Shown here in pieces: positions 35,724 through 44,847 of a stretch of DNA of 64,000 nucleotides. Numbering within the stretch: position 1 is the stretch's first letter; each line of letters starts with the position of its first letter. Source of the stretch: Lachnospiraceae bacterium (lineage in GTDB: Bacteria; Bacillota; Clostridia; Lachnospirales; Lachnospiraceae); contig JAGBOC010000019.1 in assembly GCA_017634065.1 (NCBI GenBank), forward strand, positions 62,001-126,000, read 5' to 3'. The notes beneath the pieces were generated by a model. The model was not told where the DNA came from, did not search any database, and saw only the letters and a program-made list of their open reading frames with translations. The translations under genes were made by a program, and so were the position numbers.

Positions 35724-37416
35724 GGAAGAGTACAAAAAATGGAAAGAACTTGAGTTTCTTGACAAAGACTTAAAGAGTGAGTTAAAGAAAATTGAAAATG
35801 ATGATGAAGCTATCAAGAATCAGTTTTCTTGTTATATTGAGTTTGGTACAGCGGGAATGAGAGGTACTATGGGAGTTGGACCTAATAGAATGAATTATCT
35901 AACTATTAGAAGAACCACTCTTGGACTTGCGAAATATATAGTAAAAAATAAAGGTGAGAAAAAAGGTGTGGTTATAACTTTTGACTGCAGAAATAATTCA
36001 AAAGAGTATGCTCATTATGTGGCAAAAGTTCTTACAGAGTTTGGCATAAGAGTTTATATATCAAAATCTTTAAGACCAACACCATTTTTATCTTTTTCTG
36101 TTTTACATATGGGGGCATTTGCAGGAATTAATATAACTGCTTCACATAATAGAAAAGAGGATAATGGATATAAAATATATTTGAGAGATGGGGCACAGAT
36201 GTCACCTCCAGATGATCAGGTGATAATTAAACTCGTAAACGAAGTGACAGATGAAGAGATTTTTGTCGACCCTAAAATGGTGAAACCAAATTCAAAACTT
36301 ATCTCTATTATTCCAAAATCTGTTGAGAATGCATTCTTAAAGGGTGCTCTTGATTGTATGCTTCATAGAGATTTTTGTAAAAAACACGGAAAAGAATTGT
36401 CAGTGGTTTACACTCCACTTCATGGCACAGGTTATACTTTCCTCAAAGATGGGTTTAAAGAAGCAGGATTTACAAATGTGCATGTGGTTAAGGCTCAAAA
36501 TGATGAATGTGGTGATTTCAAAACAATCCCATATCCAAATCCAGAGACAGCACCAGCATTTGACCTTGCGATAAAACTTGCTAAAGAAAAAGATGCAGAT
36601 ATCTGTGTAGCAAGTGACCCTGATGCAGATAGAATGGGAGTCTATGTCAAAGTGTCAAAAGGAAAATATGTCCCACTTACTGGCAATGAATTATCTTCAT
36701 GTATATTTGAGTATGTGGCATATTTTAGAAGTAAACAGTTTGATATGAAAAAGTGTCTTGCAGTTAAGTCATTTGTTACTACAAGACTTCTTGATGCCAT
36801 AGCTGATAGATATAATGTAGAACTTGGAGAGACACCTACTGGATTTAAATGGATTATGAGATATGTAAATGAGAGTTCTAAAAAACTTATATTCTCATGT
36901 GAAGAATCATATGGTTGTGCTCTTTCTAAATATGTTCGTGATAAGGATGCTATAGGAACTACACTCTTTGTACTTGAGATGGCACTTGCTTTTAAGAGAA
37001 TAGGATATAATTTATATGATTTATTGCATATGCTTTATGATCACTATGGTGTTCACAAGAATTATGCTTTTTCAGTAATATATGAAGGACTATCAGGAAA
37101 AGAAAAGATGAACTCTATTATGGAAAAGTTAAGAAATAGTCCTTTCAAAAAGCTAGCTGACATAAATGTAGTAAAGATGCTTGATTATAAGACAAGTGAT
37201 GTAATAAACTTTAAGAATATGTCTAAATCAAAGTTTAAGTTCCCAACTACAAATACAGTAAAGTTTTTCCTTGATGATGAAAGTACAGTTACAGTTAGAC
37301 CTTCAGGAACTGAACCAAAGATAAAGATTTATTTTGATGTGATAGATAAATCCGAGGAACTTGCTGATAATAAGTTTAAAATATTAGAAAGTGCTCTAAA
37401 GAAGGAGCTTGCGTAG
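35713..37416 (+). CDS. phosphoglucomutase / phosphohexomutase (alpha-D-phosphohexomutase family)
   Basis: Interconverts hexose-1- and hexose-6-phosphates (most likely glucose), linking central metabolism to sugar-nucleotide synthesis such as RmlA. The N-terminal EFGTAGMRGTMGVGPNRMN, the phosphoserine loop TASHNRKEDNGYK with Ser near 144, the Mg-binding DPDADRMGV near 302-310 and the phosphate-binding RPSGTEPKIKIYF near 530-542 are all clear. The 567 residues match the PgcA-like group of Firmicutes; phosphomannomutase activity is possible. The ribosome binding site AAAGGAG lies inside the end of cca. The mreB-like gene starts 7 bases after its stop. Confidence 0.93.
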   Translation: MNYKEEYKKWKELEFLDKDLKSELKKIENDDEAIKNQFSCYIEFGTAGMRGTMGVGPNRMNYLTIRRTTLGLAKYIVKNKGEKKGVVITFDCRNNSKEYAHYVAKVLTEFGIRVYISKSLRPTPFLSFSVLHMGAFAGINITASHNRKEDNGYKIYLRDGAQMSPPDDQVIIKLVNEVTDEEIFVDPKMVKPNSKLISIIPKSVENAFLKGALDCMLHRDFCKKHGKELSVVYTPLHGTGYTFLKDGFKEAGFTNVHVVKAQNDECGDFKTIPYPNPETAPAFDLAIKLAKEKDADICVASDPDADRMGVYVKVSKGKYVPLTGNELSSCIFEYVAYFRSKQFDMKKCLAVKSFVTTRLLDAIADRYNVELGETPTGFKWIMRYVNESSKKLIFSCEESYGCALSKYVRDKDAIGTTLFVLEMALAFKRIGYNLYDLLHMLYDHYGVHKNYAFSVIYEGLSGKEKMNSIMEKLRNSPFKKLADINVVKMLDYKTSDVINFKNMSKSKFKFPTTNTVKFFLDDESTVTVRPSGTEPKIKIYFDVIDKSEELADNKFKILESALKKELA

Positions 37417-37423
37417 GAGGCAT

Positions 37424-38434
37424 ATGTTATTTAGTAGTAACGACATAGGTATAGACTTGGGGACATCAACTATTCTTGTATATGTGAAAGGTAAGGGAAT
37501 TATAGCAAGAGAACCTTCAGTAGTAGCAATCAATACAGTTGATAATATGCCAATAGCTTTTGGAGAGGAAGCGCGAAAGATGATTGGCAGGACACCTGAT
37601 AATATAAAAGCCATAAGACCGCTTAAGCATGGAGTCATTTCTAATATCACAATTACTGAAAGAATGTTAAAGCATTTTATGCAAGAGGCGATTGGTAAAG
37701 TATCACTCCGGAAACCAAGAATAGTTATCTGTGTTCCAGCGATGTGTACAGAGATAGAAAAAAAGGCTGTAGAAGATGCTGCATATACAGCTGGAGCAAG
37801 AACTGTAGTAGTTATAGAAGAACCACTTGCTGCTGCTCTTGGTGCTGATATAGATATAGAGAGACCAGAAGGAAGTATGATAGTTGACATAGGTGGAGGG
37901 ACAACGGATATCGCTGTCATAGCACTTGGTGGTATAGTATGCGCTAATTCCATAAAGGTGGCAGGAGATGATTTTGACCAAGCGATAATAGAGTATCTAA
38001 AAAACCAACATCATTTACTTGTAGGAGATAGAACGGCAGAGCAGATAAAGATACAACTTGGAAGAGCTATCCCTCTTCGAGATAATGATAAACCTATCAC
38101 AATGCAAGTTAAAGGTAGAAGTACACAAAATGGTTATCCGGGAGAGAAACTTATAGGAGATGATGATATATATTTTGTGTTAAAAGAACCAATTGATGAG
38201 ATATTAAAAGGAATTAAAAAAGTATTTGAATTAACACCACCTGAACTTGCAGCAGATATATTTGATAAAGGAATATATCTAACAGGAGGAGGTTCTCAAC
38301 TGTATGGTCTTGATGCCGCTATAAAAGAAGAAATAGGTGTTGAGTGTTTAAAAGTTGATGACCCTATGAGAGCTGTAATACTTGGCATACAAAAGAGAAT
38401 TATGATGTTTGATAGACAAGAAGAAAATGATTAA
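37424..38434 (+). CDS. mreB: rod shape-determining protein, MreB/Mbl family
   Basis: Bacterial actin that organises lateral wall synthesis. The protein starts with SSNDIGIDLGTSTILVYVKG (phosphate 1 loop), with KPRIVICVPAMCTEIEKKAV, EEPLAAALGADI and the phosphate 2 loop VDIGGGTTDIAVIALGGI. The adenosine loop is LTGGGSQLYGLDAAI. Length 336 residues. The start is the ATG at 37424, with TAGGAGG 5 bases before it; five more in-frame codons upstream lack a ribosome binding site. mreC/mreD do not follow, which argues for an Mbl-like stand-alone copy. The stop overlaps the recD2 start (TAATG). Confidence 0.93.
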   Translation: MLFSSNDIGIDLGTSTILVYVKGKGIIAREPSVVAINTVDNMPIAFGEEARKMIGRTPDNIKAIRPLKHGVISNITITERMLKHFMQEAIGKVSLRKPRIVICVPAMCTEIEKKAVEDAAYTAGARTVVVIEEPLAAALGADIDIERPEGSMIVDIGGGTTDIAVIALGGIVCANSIKVAGDDFDQAIIEYLKNQHHLLVGDRTAEQIKIQLGRAIPLRDNDKPITMQVKGRSTQNGYPGEKLIGDDDIYFVLKEPIDEILKGIKKVFELTPPELAADIFDKGIYLTGGGSQLYGLDAAIKEEIGVECLKVDDPMRAVILGIQKRIMMFDRQEEND

Positions 38435-40533
38435 TGAAATTACAAGGTAGTATTGAAAATATAAGATTTAGAAACGAAACAAATGGTTGGACGGTTTTGC
38501 TTGTTAAGTCAGGCAAAGCCGTTTTTACTTTGGTAGGAAATGTGGCAAAAATAAATGCTGGAGAAAGTATAGAGGCAGAAGTAACGGAAGTTGAGCACCC
38601 TACATTTGGTAGGCAGTATAAGATATTGTCATATCAAATTGTCATACCAGATAAGGATGAGAATGCCATCAGAAAGTTTTTGATTTCTTTATCAGTAAAA
38701 GGAATAGGGGAAGTCACTATAGATAGAATTATCGCTAATTTTAGGACAGATACAATAGAGATTATTAAAAATGAAAAAGAAAAATTATATGGCATAAAAG
38801 GTTTGAATGAAGAAAAGATAGAAAAATTAAGAGAGAGGCTTTTAGAGAGAAATAATGAGATAAATGTCATTTTACAACTTGAAAAATATGAGTTAGGAAC
38901 TCTTACACTTACAAAAATCCTTGATAGATATGGAGATAAAGCACTTGATGTGATAAATGAAAATCCATATAGACTTGCTATGGATATAGAAGGAATAGGA
39001 TTTAATATTTGTGACAAGATAGCAAAGATGAATGGTTTTAGTGTAGACAATGAAAAGAGAACTATGGCAGGTATCATATATATACTTGAAAATGAATATA
39101 GTTATGGAAATGTGTATGTGACAAGAGAGGTTTTAGAAAAGGAAGCAAGAGAATTATTGAAACTTGATGATGATTTTAATTTTGATGATGTCTTATATAA
39201 TTTAGAGATAAGTCTTAAGATTAAAAGAGATAAGTTTGATAATACCGATTTGGTGTTTTTGAAATCAGCATATAATATAGAAAAAGCATTAACTGAATAT
39301 TTATATAATTTAAAAGATAACATTGTCATAGTGACAGGTGGTCCAGGCACAGGGAAAACATACAATATAAAACAATATCTTAATGATGCAAGGGAAGTAG
39401 GATTAAAAGTCGCTCTTTGTGCACCTACAGGGAGGGCGACTAAAAGAATTACTGAAGTAACTGGCTATGAAGCAAAGACCATTCATCGCCTACTTGAATG
39501 TGTCGGAGATTCTGATGGAAAGAAAAATTACTTTTCGAGAAACGAAGACAATAAACTTGATATTGATGTATTAATTGTTGACGAAATGAGTATGGTAGAT
39601 GAGTATTTGATGCTTTCACTTATGAAGGCTGTACCAACTATGGCGAAGATAATACTTGTAGGTGATGTTGATCAGTTACCGTCCGTTGGAGCAGGGCAGG
39701 TTCTGATGGATATGATACAATCTAAACTATTTGATGTAAAAGAACTTACCAAAATATATAGACAAGATGAAGCAAGTAATATAGTAATAAACGCTCACCA
39801 TGTAAATGCTGGAGAAAGTGTAAACTTTGTAAAAGATGCGGAAGATTTTATTTTTACTCATAAATATTCTGAAGATGCCATAAAAGATGCTATAAAAACT
39901 CTGGTAAGAGATAATTTACCAAGACATTTTAATTGTGCTCCAGATCAGATACAAGTCATTTGCCCATCAAAAAAAGGAAATTGTGGGACAGAGTCACTAA
40001 ATATAGTTCTTCAAAATGTGCTAAATGAAGAAAGTTTTGATAAAAGTGAACTTAGTGTGGGAAATACAGTTTTCAGAGTCGGCGATAAAGTAATGCAGAC
40101 TGCAAATAATTATAATATACCTTATGATGTGGAAGATGAGAATGGGCATGTGGTGGATAGAGGTGTTGGGATTTTTAATGGTGACATAGGTATCATAAAA
40201 GAGATTGATGATGAAAATAGAAATATGGTGATTAAATTTGATGATAGGGTTGCTTATTATATCTCAAAGGAGTTAAGCGATTTGTCACTTGCATATGCTA
40301 TTACAGTTCATAAATCTCAAGGTTCGGAATATGATGTAGTCGTTATGCCGATGGCAAGAGCACCTTATCAACTCTTAAATAGAAAAATACTTTACACTGC
40401 GATGACGAGAGCAAAGAAATGTATAATATTTGTAGGGATAGAGCAATACTTTAACGATATGATTAATAATAAAAATGAGATAGTAAGGAACTCTGCACTT
40501 TGTAGTAAACTATATTTGTATGATTTTAACTAA
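38434..40533 (+). CDS. recD2: ATP-dependent RecD2-like DNA helicase
   Basis: Superfamily 1B 5'-3' helicase of the RecD2/YrrC family, acting in repair independently of RecBC. The N-terminal OB-like part (GSIENIRFRNETNGWTVLLV) and helix-hairpin-helix region (~70-200, including KGIGEVTIDRII and DIEGIGFNICDKIA) precede the motor. Walker A GGPGTGKT is near 302-309, VDEMSMVDE near 382-390, GDVDQLPSVGAGQVL (motif III) follows, and AITVHKSQGSEYDVVVMP with LYTAMTRAKK closes the core. Length 699 residues, slightly short for the family. It overlaps mreB by 1 base and comFC by 14 bases. Confidence 0.94.
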   Translation: MKLQGSIENIRFRNETNGWTVLLVKSGKAVFTLVGNVAKINAGESIEAEVTEVEHPTFGRQYKILSYQIVIPDKDENAIRKFLISLSVKGIGEVTIDRIIANFRTDTIEIIKNEKEKLYGIKGLNEEKIEKLRERLLERNNEINVILQLEKYELGTLTLTKILDRYGDKALDVINENPYRLAMDIEGIGFNICDKIAKMNGFSVDNEKRTMAGIIYILENEYSYGNVYVTREVLEKEARELLKLDDDFNFDDVLYNLEISLKIKRDKFDNTDLVFLKSAYNIEKALTEYLYNLKDNIVIVTGGPGTGKTYNIKQYLNDAREVGLKVALCAPTGRATKRITEVTGYEAKTIHRLLECVGDSDGKKNYFSRNEDNKLDIDVLIVDEMSMVDEYLMLSLMKAVPTMAKIILVGDVDQLPSVGAGQVLMDMIQSKLFDVKELTKIYRQDEASNIVINAHHVNAGESVNFVKDAEDFIFTHKYSEDAIKDAIKTLVRDNLPRHFNCAPDQIQVICPSKKGNCGTESLNIVLQNVLNEESFDKSELSVGNTVFRVGDKVMQTANNYNIPYDVEDENGHVVDRGVGIFNGDIGIIKEIDDENRNMVIKFDDRVAYYISKELSDLSLAYAITVHKSQGSEYDVVVMPMARAPYQLLNRKILYTAMTRAKKCIIFVGIEQYFNDMINNKNEIVRNSALCSKLYLYDFN

Positions 40534-41257
40534 TATCAAAAAGTTTATATTTCCAAGCAGATGTGTTGTCTGTGATCAAGTTTTGCCTTTTGGCAATAAA
40601 CTTGAAAATGAGTTTTTGTGTGATGATTGTAAAAGTAAACTTGAGTTTATAAAAGAGCCAACTTGCAAAAAATGTGGCGCGATGATAAAAAATAGTGAAG
40701 ATTTATATTGTGTAAGATGCCAGGGAAGATTTTATAAAAGTTTTGAATATGGTTTTGGGCTTTTAAGATATAATGATTTTGTGAAAGAATCTCTACATAG
40801 AGTAAAGTATGGTGGGCGAAAAGAATATATTTATTTTTATGGAAAATGTATTGCGAAGGCATTTAAAGATAAAATAAAGATGATAAATCCTGATTACATA
40901 GTTCCAGTTCCCATACATAAAAAAAGGCTGATTAATAGAAACTATAATCAATCAGCAGTACTTGCTTATGTAGTTGTAAGTGAACTAAAAAAATATGGAA
41001 TAGATATTCCAGTATCAGAGGAAATGATTTTTAGAACCAAGAACACACAGGTTCTAAATAAATTAGATAATATGGAACGAGCCTCTGAACTTAATGATGC
41101 ATTTTACACAGCAGATTTAAGTGGTATAGAGAAAGTGCTTCTCATAGATGATATATACACTACTGGCTCCACTATAGATAGTATAGCGAGAGTATTAAAA
41201 AGCGCTGGGATAAGGGAAGTGTATTTTGCAGTTATATCAGTCGTGGATAATATGTAA
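40520..41257 (+). CDS. comFC: ComF family protein (phosphoribosyltransferase fold)
   Basis: A 245-residue protein with an N-terminal zinc finger (RCVVCDQV, CDDCK, CKKCG, CVRC) and a C-terminal type I PRTase fold with the PRPP loop VLLIDDIYTTGSTIDS near 204-219. In naturally competent Firmicutes ComFC aids uptake of transforming DNA; in many Clostridia it is present without a full com system, so the role here is uncertain. It overlaps the end of recD2. The ~90 bases after it hold no convincing terminator. Confidence 0.9.
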   Translation: MILTNIKKFIFPSRCVVCDQVLPFGNKLENEFLCDDCKSKLEFIKEPTCKKCGAMIKNSEDLYCVRCQGRFYKSFEYGFGLLRYNDFVKESLHRVKYGGRKEYIYFYGKCIAKAFKDKIKMINPDYIVPVPIHKKRLINRNYNQSAVLAYVVVSELKKYGIDIPVSEEMIFRTKNTQVLNKLDNMERASELNDAFYTADLSGIEKVLLIDDIYTTGSTIDSIARVLKSAGIREVYFAVISVVDNM

Positions 41258-41295
41258 GAAAAACCTTTATAAGTAAGTGGTAGAGGTGCACATCA

Positions 41296-41326
41296 TTAAC
41301 ATATTATGAACATAATCTATTATAAT
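41296..41326 (+). promoter_or_regulatory. possible promoter before the radical-SAM gene
   Basis: TTAACA (41296-41301) and TATAAT (41321-41326), separated by 19 bases, which is longer than ideal. The expected start near 41333 leaves a ~18-base leader containing AAAAGAG before the ATG. Confidence 0.4.
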
Positions 41327-41350
41327 TGGATGTAGGTAAAAGAGTAATAT

Positions 41351-42169
41351 ATGTATATAGCAAAACTAATGAAACATAGATGGGAAGAAGAACCAATATC
41401 TGGAATTGGCAAAGGTTTTGATGGAACCTTTGCCATATTTTTTTACGGATGTACGATGAGATGCATTTATTGCCAAAATAGTAAGATATCGCATATAAGT
41501 TTAAGTGATATAAAAGAAAGTTCTTGGTCAAGCGAAAGACTTGCGAATGAAATTATAAAGGCTCAAGATGAAAATGTAGCAAGTGTGAGTTTCATAACTG
41601 GGGCTCTTTATGTAGATGAGATAGTGGATACAATAAAACTTGCAAAAGAAAAAGGTTTGAAGATACCTGTAGTTTATAATAGCAGTGGTTATGAAACTGC
41701 ATCTCAAATAAGAAAACTTGACGGGCTTATAGACATTTATCTTCCAGATTTTAAATATTTTGATAATGAACTTGGAAAAGATTTAAGTAATGTCCCTAAT
41801 TATGTAGATATAGCAAAAGAATGTATAAAAGAGATGTATAGGCAAAACTGTATAATTAAAAAAAATGAATATGCTTTAATTGTAAGACATTTAGTTTTAC
41901 CAGGGTACACAGAGAATTCAAAGAAAGTGTTAAAGTATTTATATGAAACCTATGGTGATGATATTTACATAAGTATAATGAGTCAGTATACACCGATATT
42001 AGGCAATAAGGGAATAGATTCATTTCCAGAATTAAAAAGAAAGATTACAAAAAGAGAGTATGAAAAAGTTGTAGAGTATGCACTAGAACTTGGCATAAAA
42101 AATGCCTTCATACAAGAAGGCGATGTGGCTAAAGAAAGTTTTATACCAGATTTTGATATTAAAGACTGA
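41351..42169 (+). CDS. radical SAM protein, PflA/PflX-like
   Basis: A 272-residue radical SAM enzyme. The 4Fe-4S cysteines are Cys34, Cys38 and Cys41 (GCTMRCIYCQNSKIS), the C-x3-C-x2-C motif. SFITGALYVDEIVDTI, VVYNSSGYET, IDIYLPDFKYFDNELG and VRHLVLPGYTENSKKVL match the uncharacterised PflX-like branch (COG1313) related to glycyl-radical activating enzymes. No glycyl-radical enzyme is adjacent, so the target is unknown. The N-terminal HRWEEEPISGIGKGFDG is typical of this branch. It converges on yitT, with 26 bases between the stops and no clear terminator. Confidence 0.85.
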   Translation: MYIAKLMKHRWEEEPISGIGKGFDGTFAIFFYGCTMRCIYCQNSKISHISLSDIKESSWSSERLANEIIKAQDENVASVSFITGALYVDEIVDTIKLAKEKGLKIPVVYNSSGYETASQIRKLDGLIDIYLPDFKYFDNELGKDLSNVPNYVDIAKECIKEMYRQNCIIKKNEYALIVRHLVLPGYTENSKKVLKYLYETYGDDIYISIMSQYTPILGNKGIDSFPELKRKITKREYEKVVEYALELGIKNAFIQEGDVAKESFIPDFDIKD

Positions 42170-42195
42170 TCAAGTCCGTAACTATTTACACTTTA

Positions 42196-43098
42196 TTAAT
42201 AATTTAAATCAACATCATCTTTTTCAACAGATAAGTAATTGAAGTTTCCTTGAACTTCATTTGATTTCATTACATTTATAAAGGCAGTTGGATCGCAGTT
42301 TTTAATTATATGGGTAATGCGTCTAACTTCAGGTTGAGTGACAACGGTATAGAGCATAGTCTTTTCATTTTTAGAATAACTTCCTACACCAGTAAATCTT
42401 GTTGATGAATGACCTGTCTTTTCTATCAAGGCTTGAGCAATCTTATCTGGGTTAGTAGTTATAATAAATATAGTTCTTGCTTCATAGTGTCTATAAAATA
42501 AATTGATTGCTTGAGTGCTTACGTATTGGTAGATGATAGAATAAAATGCGAAGTCCCAACCAAAGAGTATTCCTTGCACTACGATCAGAACTATATTAAA
42601 AGCCATTATAATGCCAAAAGATTGTATGTGGTATTTGCTTGATAAGGTCATAGCTACAAAGTCTGTACCACCTCCTGAAACACCACATTTGAACCAAAGT
42701 GCAGCACCAAAGCCACATATTATTCCACCGAAAATAGCAGCAATGAGTGGGTCAGTAGTAAGTGTGATAGTTGGCACATAGTCAGCAATGATATTAAATA
42801 AAAAGAGTATCACAAATGATATTATAGTGAACTTTTTTCCAACAAACTTATATGATAGTATAGCTGGGATTATATTCCAGGCTACATTGTAAAATGTTAT
42901 AGGTAGCAAAACATTTGCAGTGTTTAGTATTAGTTTCTGCATAAGTAAACTTAAACCAGTAAATCCAGCTGGTAAGATATTTGCTGGATATACGAACCAT
43001 TTAAGTCCGATAGAATAGCATAGTATACCAAATAAAATGTATATAAGTTTAATTCCTAATTTTTTTAGATTTACATTTTCGCTTATTGTATTTAACAT
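42196..43098 (-). CDS. YitT family membrane protein
   Basis: A 300-residue integral membrane protein of the YitT/DUF161 family. Five to six hydrophobic segments cover residues ~15-190, including the family features PANILPAGFTGLSLLMQ and the glycine-rich ALWFKCGVSGGGTDFVAM. A soluble C-terminal DUF2179-type domain follows (~210-290; TIFIITTNPDKIAQALIE, TVVTQPEVRRITHIIKNCDP). The function of the family is not established. It starts 2 bases after the folA stop on the same strand and is presumably co-transcribed with folA. Confidence 0.88.
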   Translation of the reverse strand: MLNTISENVNLKKLGIKLIYILFGILCYSIGLKWFVYPANILPAGFTGLSLLMQKLILNTANVLLPITFYNVAWNIIPAILSYKFVGKKFTIISFVILFLFNIIADYVPTITLTTDPLIAAIFGGIICGFGAALWFKCGVSGGGTDFVAMTLSSKYHIQSFGIIMAFNIVLIVVQGILFGWDFAFYSIIYQYVSTQAINLFYRHYEARTIFIITTNPDKIAQALIEKTGHSSTRFTGVGSYSKNEKTMLYTVVTQPEVRRITHIIKNCDPTAFINVMKSNEVQGNFNYLSVEKDDVDLNY

Positions 43099-43100
43099 AT

Positions 43101-43613
43101 CTATTTCCTTTTTAGAGGTCCTTTATATTTTATAAATTGATATTTTATATCTTCATATGTATAAGTTTCTGATATAGTTTCAATTGTGAAACCATGCTTT
43201 TCTAAATCAGGGAAAAATGTATCAGCATCAAAACTTGTATCTAGTTTAGTGATAAGGCAGGTATCACATTTATCAATGAGGTCATTATAGATTTTAGCAC
43301 CACCAATCAGAAAGACTTTTTTATCTTTATATTTTTCTATAATTTCATTAAGTTCATCTTCATTTTTGACAAAAAAAATATTGTCAAACTGTTTATATTC
43401 ATTTTTTAATTCATCATTTCTAGTAAAGACGATATTAATTCTATTTTTTAGCGGAGCCTTATCCTTAAAACTAAAAAGAGTTTTTCTTCCCATCACAACA
43501 ATAGAGTCTTTAGTATTTCCTCTAAAAAACTTCATATCATCTGGTATAGAAATGAGAAGTTTCCCATCTTTTCCTATGCCATTATTTTTATCAACACAAG
43601 CTATTGCTGTCAT
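43101..43613 (-). CDS. folA: dihydrofolate reductase
   Basis: NADPH-dependent reduction of dihydrofolate to tetrahydrofolate. The protein has 170 residues: start MTAIACVDKNNGIGKDGKLL, the substrate-binding acidic residue in SIPDDMKFFRG, the NADPH-binding VVMGRKTLFS, NIVFTRN and the late motif VFLIGGAKIYNDLID, followed by TKLDTSFDADTFFPD. The region that normally reads LPW is replaced by ISI, a mild divergence. The first codon is fixed by alignment with the family N-terminus and coincides with the predicted transcription start, so it has no Shine-Dalgarno. It is divergent from rseP. Confidence 0.93.
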   Translation of the reverse strand: MTAIACVDKNNGIGKDGKLLISIPDDMKFFRGNTKDSIVVMGRKTLFSFKDKAPLKNRINIVFTRNDELKNEYKQFDNIFFVKNEDELNEIIEKYKDKKVFLIGGAKIYNDLIDKCDTCLITKLDTSFDADTFFPDLEKHGFTIETISETYTYEDIKYQFIKYKGPLKRK

Positions 43614-43619
43614 ATGTAT

Positions 43620-43648
43620 ATTTTACACTATGTTGCGATATTTTGCAA
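43620..43648 (-). promoter_or_regulatory. folA promoter, predicted leaderless
   Basis: On the minus strand: -35 TTGCAA (43648-43643), 17-base spacer, -10 TAAAAT (43625-43620), then six bases and the folA ATG at 43613. The expected first transcribed base (7 past the -10) is the A of the ATG. It overlaps the rseP promoter on the other strand. Confidence 0.7.
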
Positions 43649-43661
43649 AGTTTTGTATAAT
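43633..43661 (+). promoter_or_regulatory. rseP promoter, predicted leaderless
   Basis: -35 TTGCGA (43633-43638), 17-base spacer, -10 TATAAT (43656-43661), then six bases and the rseP ATG at 43668. The expected first transcribed base is the A of the ATG. The -35 elements of this promoter and the folA promoter interleave within the same 54-bp gap. Confidence 0.75.
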
Positions 43662-43667
43662 ATAGGT

Positions 43668-44846
43668 ATGGGAATTATAATATCAATTTTAGCCCTCGGG
43701 CTAATTATCACAATTCATGAGCTTGGTCATTTCTTTATGGCTAAGGCATTTAAGGTGCCTGTAAGAGAGTTTTCTATTGGAATGGGACCAAGGATAGCAT
43801 CAAAAGTTTTTAATAATACAAGATATAGTTTGAAAGCTCTACCTTTTGGTGGGAGCTGTGCGATGATAGGTGAAGATGCGGCTGGAAGTGGTGACATGAT
43901 GGAATATGAAGATGTGAAAATTGATGAAAATGGTTTATATGATTTTGAGGGAGTGAAATATAGAAAAGAAGATTTAGATAAATATAATTTTCAAGCCATA
44001 TCACCAATTAAGAAGTTTTTTATCTGCCTTTCTGGCCCTTTGATGAACTTTATATTGGCATTTGTACTTGCTGCTGTTCTTGTATCACATGTAGGCTTTG
44101 ATGTGCCTATCATATCAAATGTGTCAGAGAATAGTTCGGCAACAGAAGCAAGTCCAACTCCACTTGAAAAGGGTGATGAGATAGTAGGGCTTGAGATACC
44201 TGGAGAAAAAGAGACTGTCATAAGTTACAGGGACCTTGCTCTCTTTATGCAGTTAAATAATGATGAGATACTTGAGAAAAAATATCCTTTAGTTATCTCG
44301 TTTAAGAGAGATGGGAAAGTAATGAAGACAGTGGTATACCCTACATATGATGAGACATATAAAAAAGCTATGATTGGTATATCATTTGAAGATATGTATA
44401 AGGTACCAAAGGGCATCACAGAAACTTTGACATTTGCAGGGAAAGAGTTCTATTTTTATATAAAAACGACAGTTATGAGTTTGAGAATGCTTATAAGGGG
44501 TAAACTTGGGACCAAAGATATTTCTGGACCAGTGGGGACAGTTGCAGTTATGGGCAGTGCAATAAGTGAGGCACAGTCCGTAAGTATTAGTTCTATGATT
44601 TACACTCTTATATCGCTTATAGTTTTAATATCATCTAATTTAGGCGTGATGAACTTACTTCCTATACCTGCTCTTGATGGGGGTAGGATAGTATTTGCTG
44701 CTATTGAAATGATCACAGGGAAACCAATTAATAAAGACATAGAAGGATTTGCAAATACTGTGACTATGATTTTATTATTAATCTTTATGGTTTGGATTTT
44801 CGGAATGGATATATATAAGATACTATCAGGAAGTTTATTAAATTAA
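43668..44846 (+). CDS. rseP: RseP-type site-2 intramembrane zinc metalloprotease
   Basis: Membrane protease of the RseP/RasP/SpoIVFB-related M50 family that cleaves anti-sigma factors and signal-peptide remnants inside the membrane. Zinc-binding HELGH is at residues 17-21 in the first transmembrane segment. NFQAISPIKKFFICLSGPLMNFILAF marks the second segment, a PDZ domain lies at ~130-230, and the third metal ligand is in LLPIPALDGGRI near 330-341. Length 392 residues. The ATG at 43668 gives the family N-terminus. cdsA/dxr, its frequent neighbours, are not here; polC follows 1 base after the stop. Confidence 0.93.
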   Translation: MGIIISILALGLIITIHELGHFFMAKAFKVPVREFSIGMGPRIASKVFNNTRYSLKALPFGGSCAMIGEDAAGSGDMMEYEDVKIDENGLYDFEGVKYRKEDLDKYNFQAISPIKKFFICLSGPLMNFILAFVLAAVLVSHVGFDVPIISNVSENSSATEASPTPLEKGDEIVGLEIPGEKETVISYRDLALFMQLNNDEILEKKYPLVISFKRDGKVMKTVVYPTYDETYKKAMIGISFEDMYKVPKGITETLTFAGKEFYFYIKTTVMSLRMLIRGKLGTKDISGPVGTVAVMGSAISEAQSVSISSMIYTLISLIVLISSNLGVMNLLPIPALDGGRIVFAAIEMITGKPINKDIEGFANTVTMILLLIFMVWIFGMDIYKILSGSLLN

Positions 44847-44847
44847 T

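Noticed and set aside
42170..42195. Shared terminator between the converging radical-SAM and yitT genes
   Set aside because: Only a 4-bp GACT/AGTC stem is available and no T-run follows on either strand.
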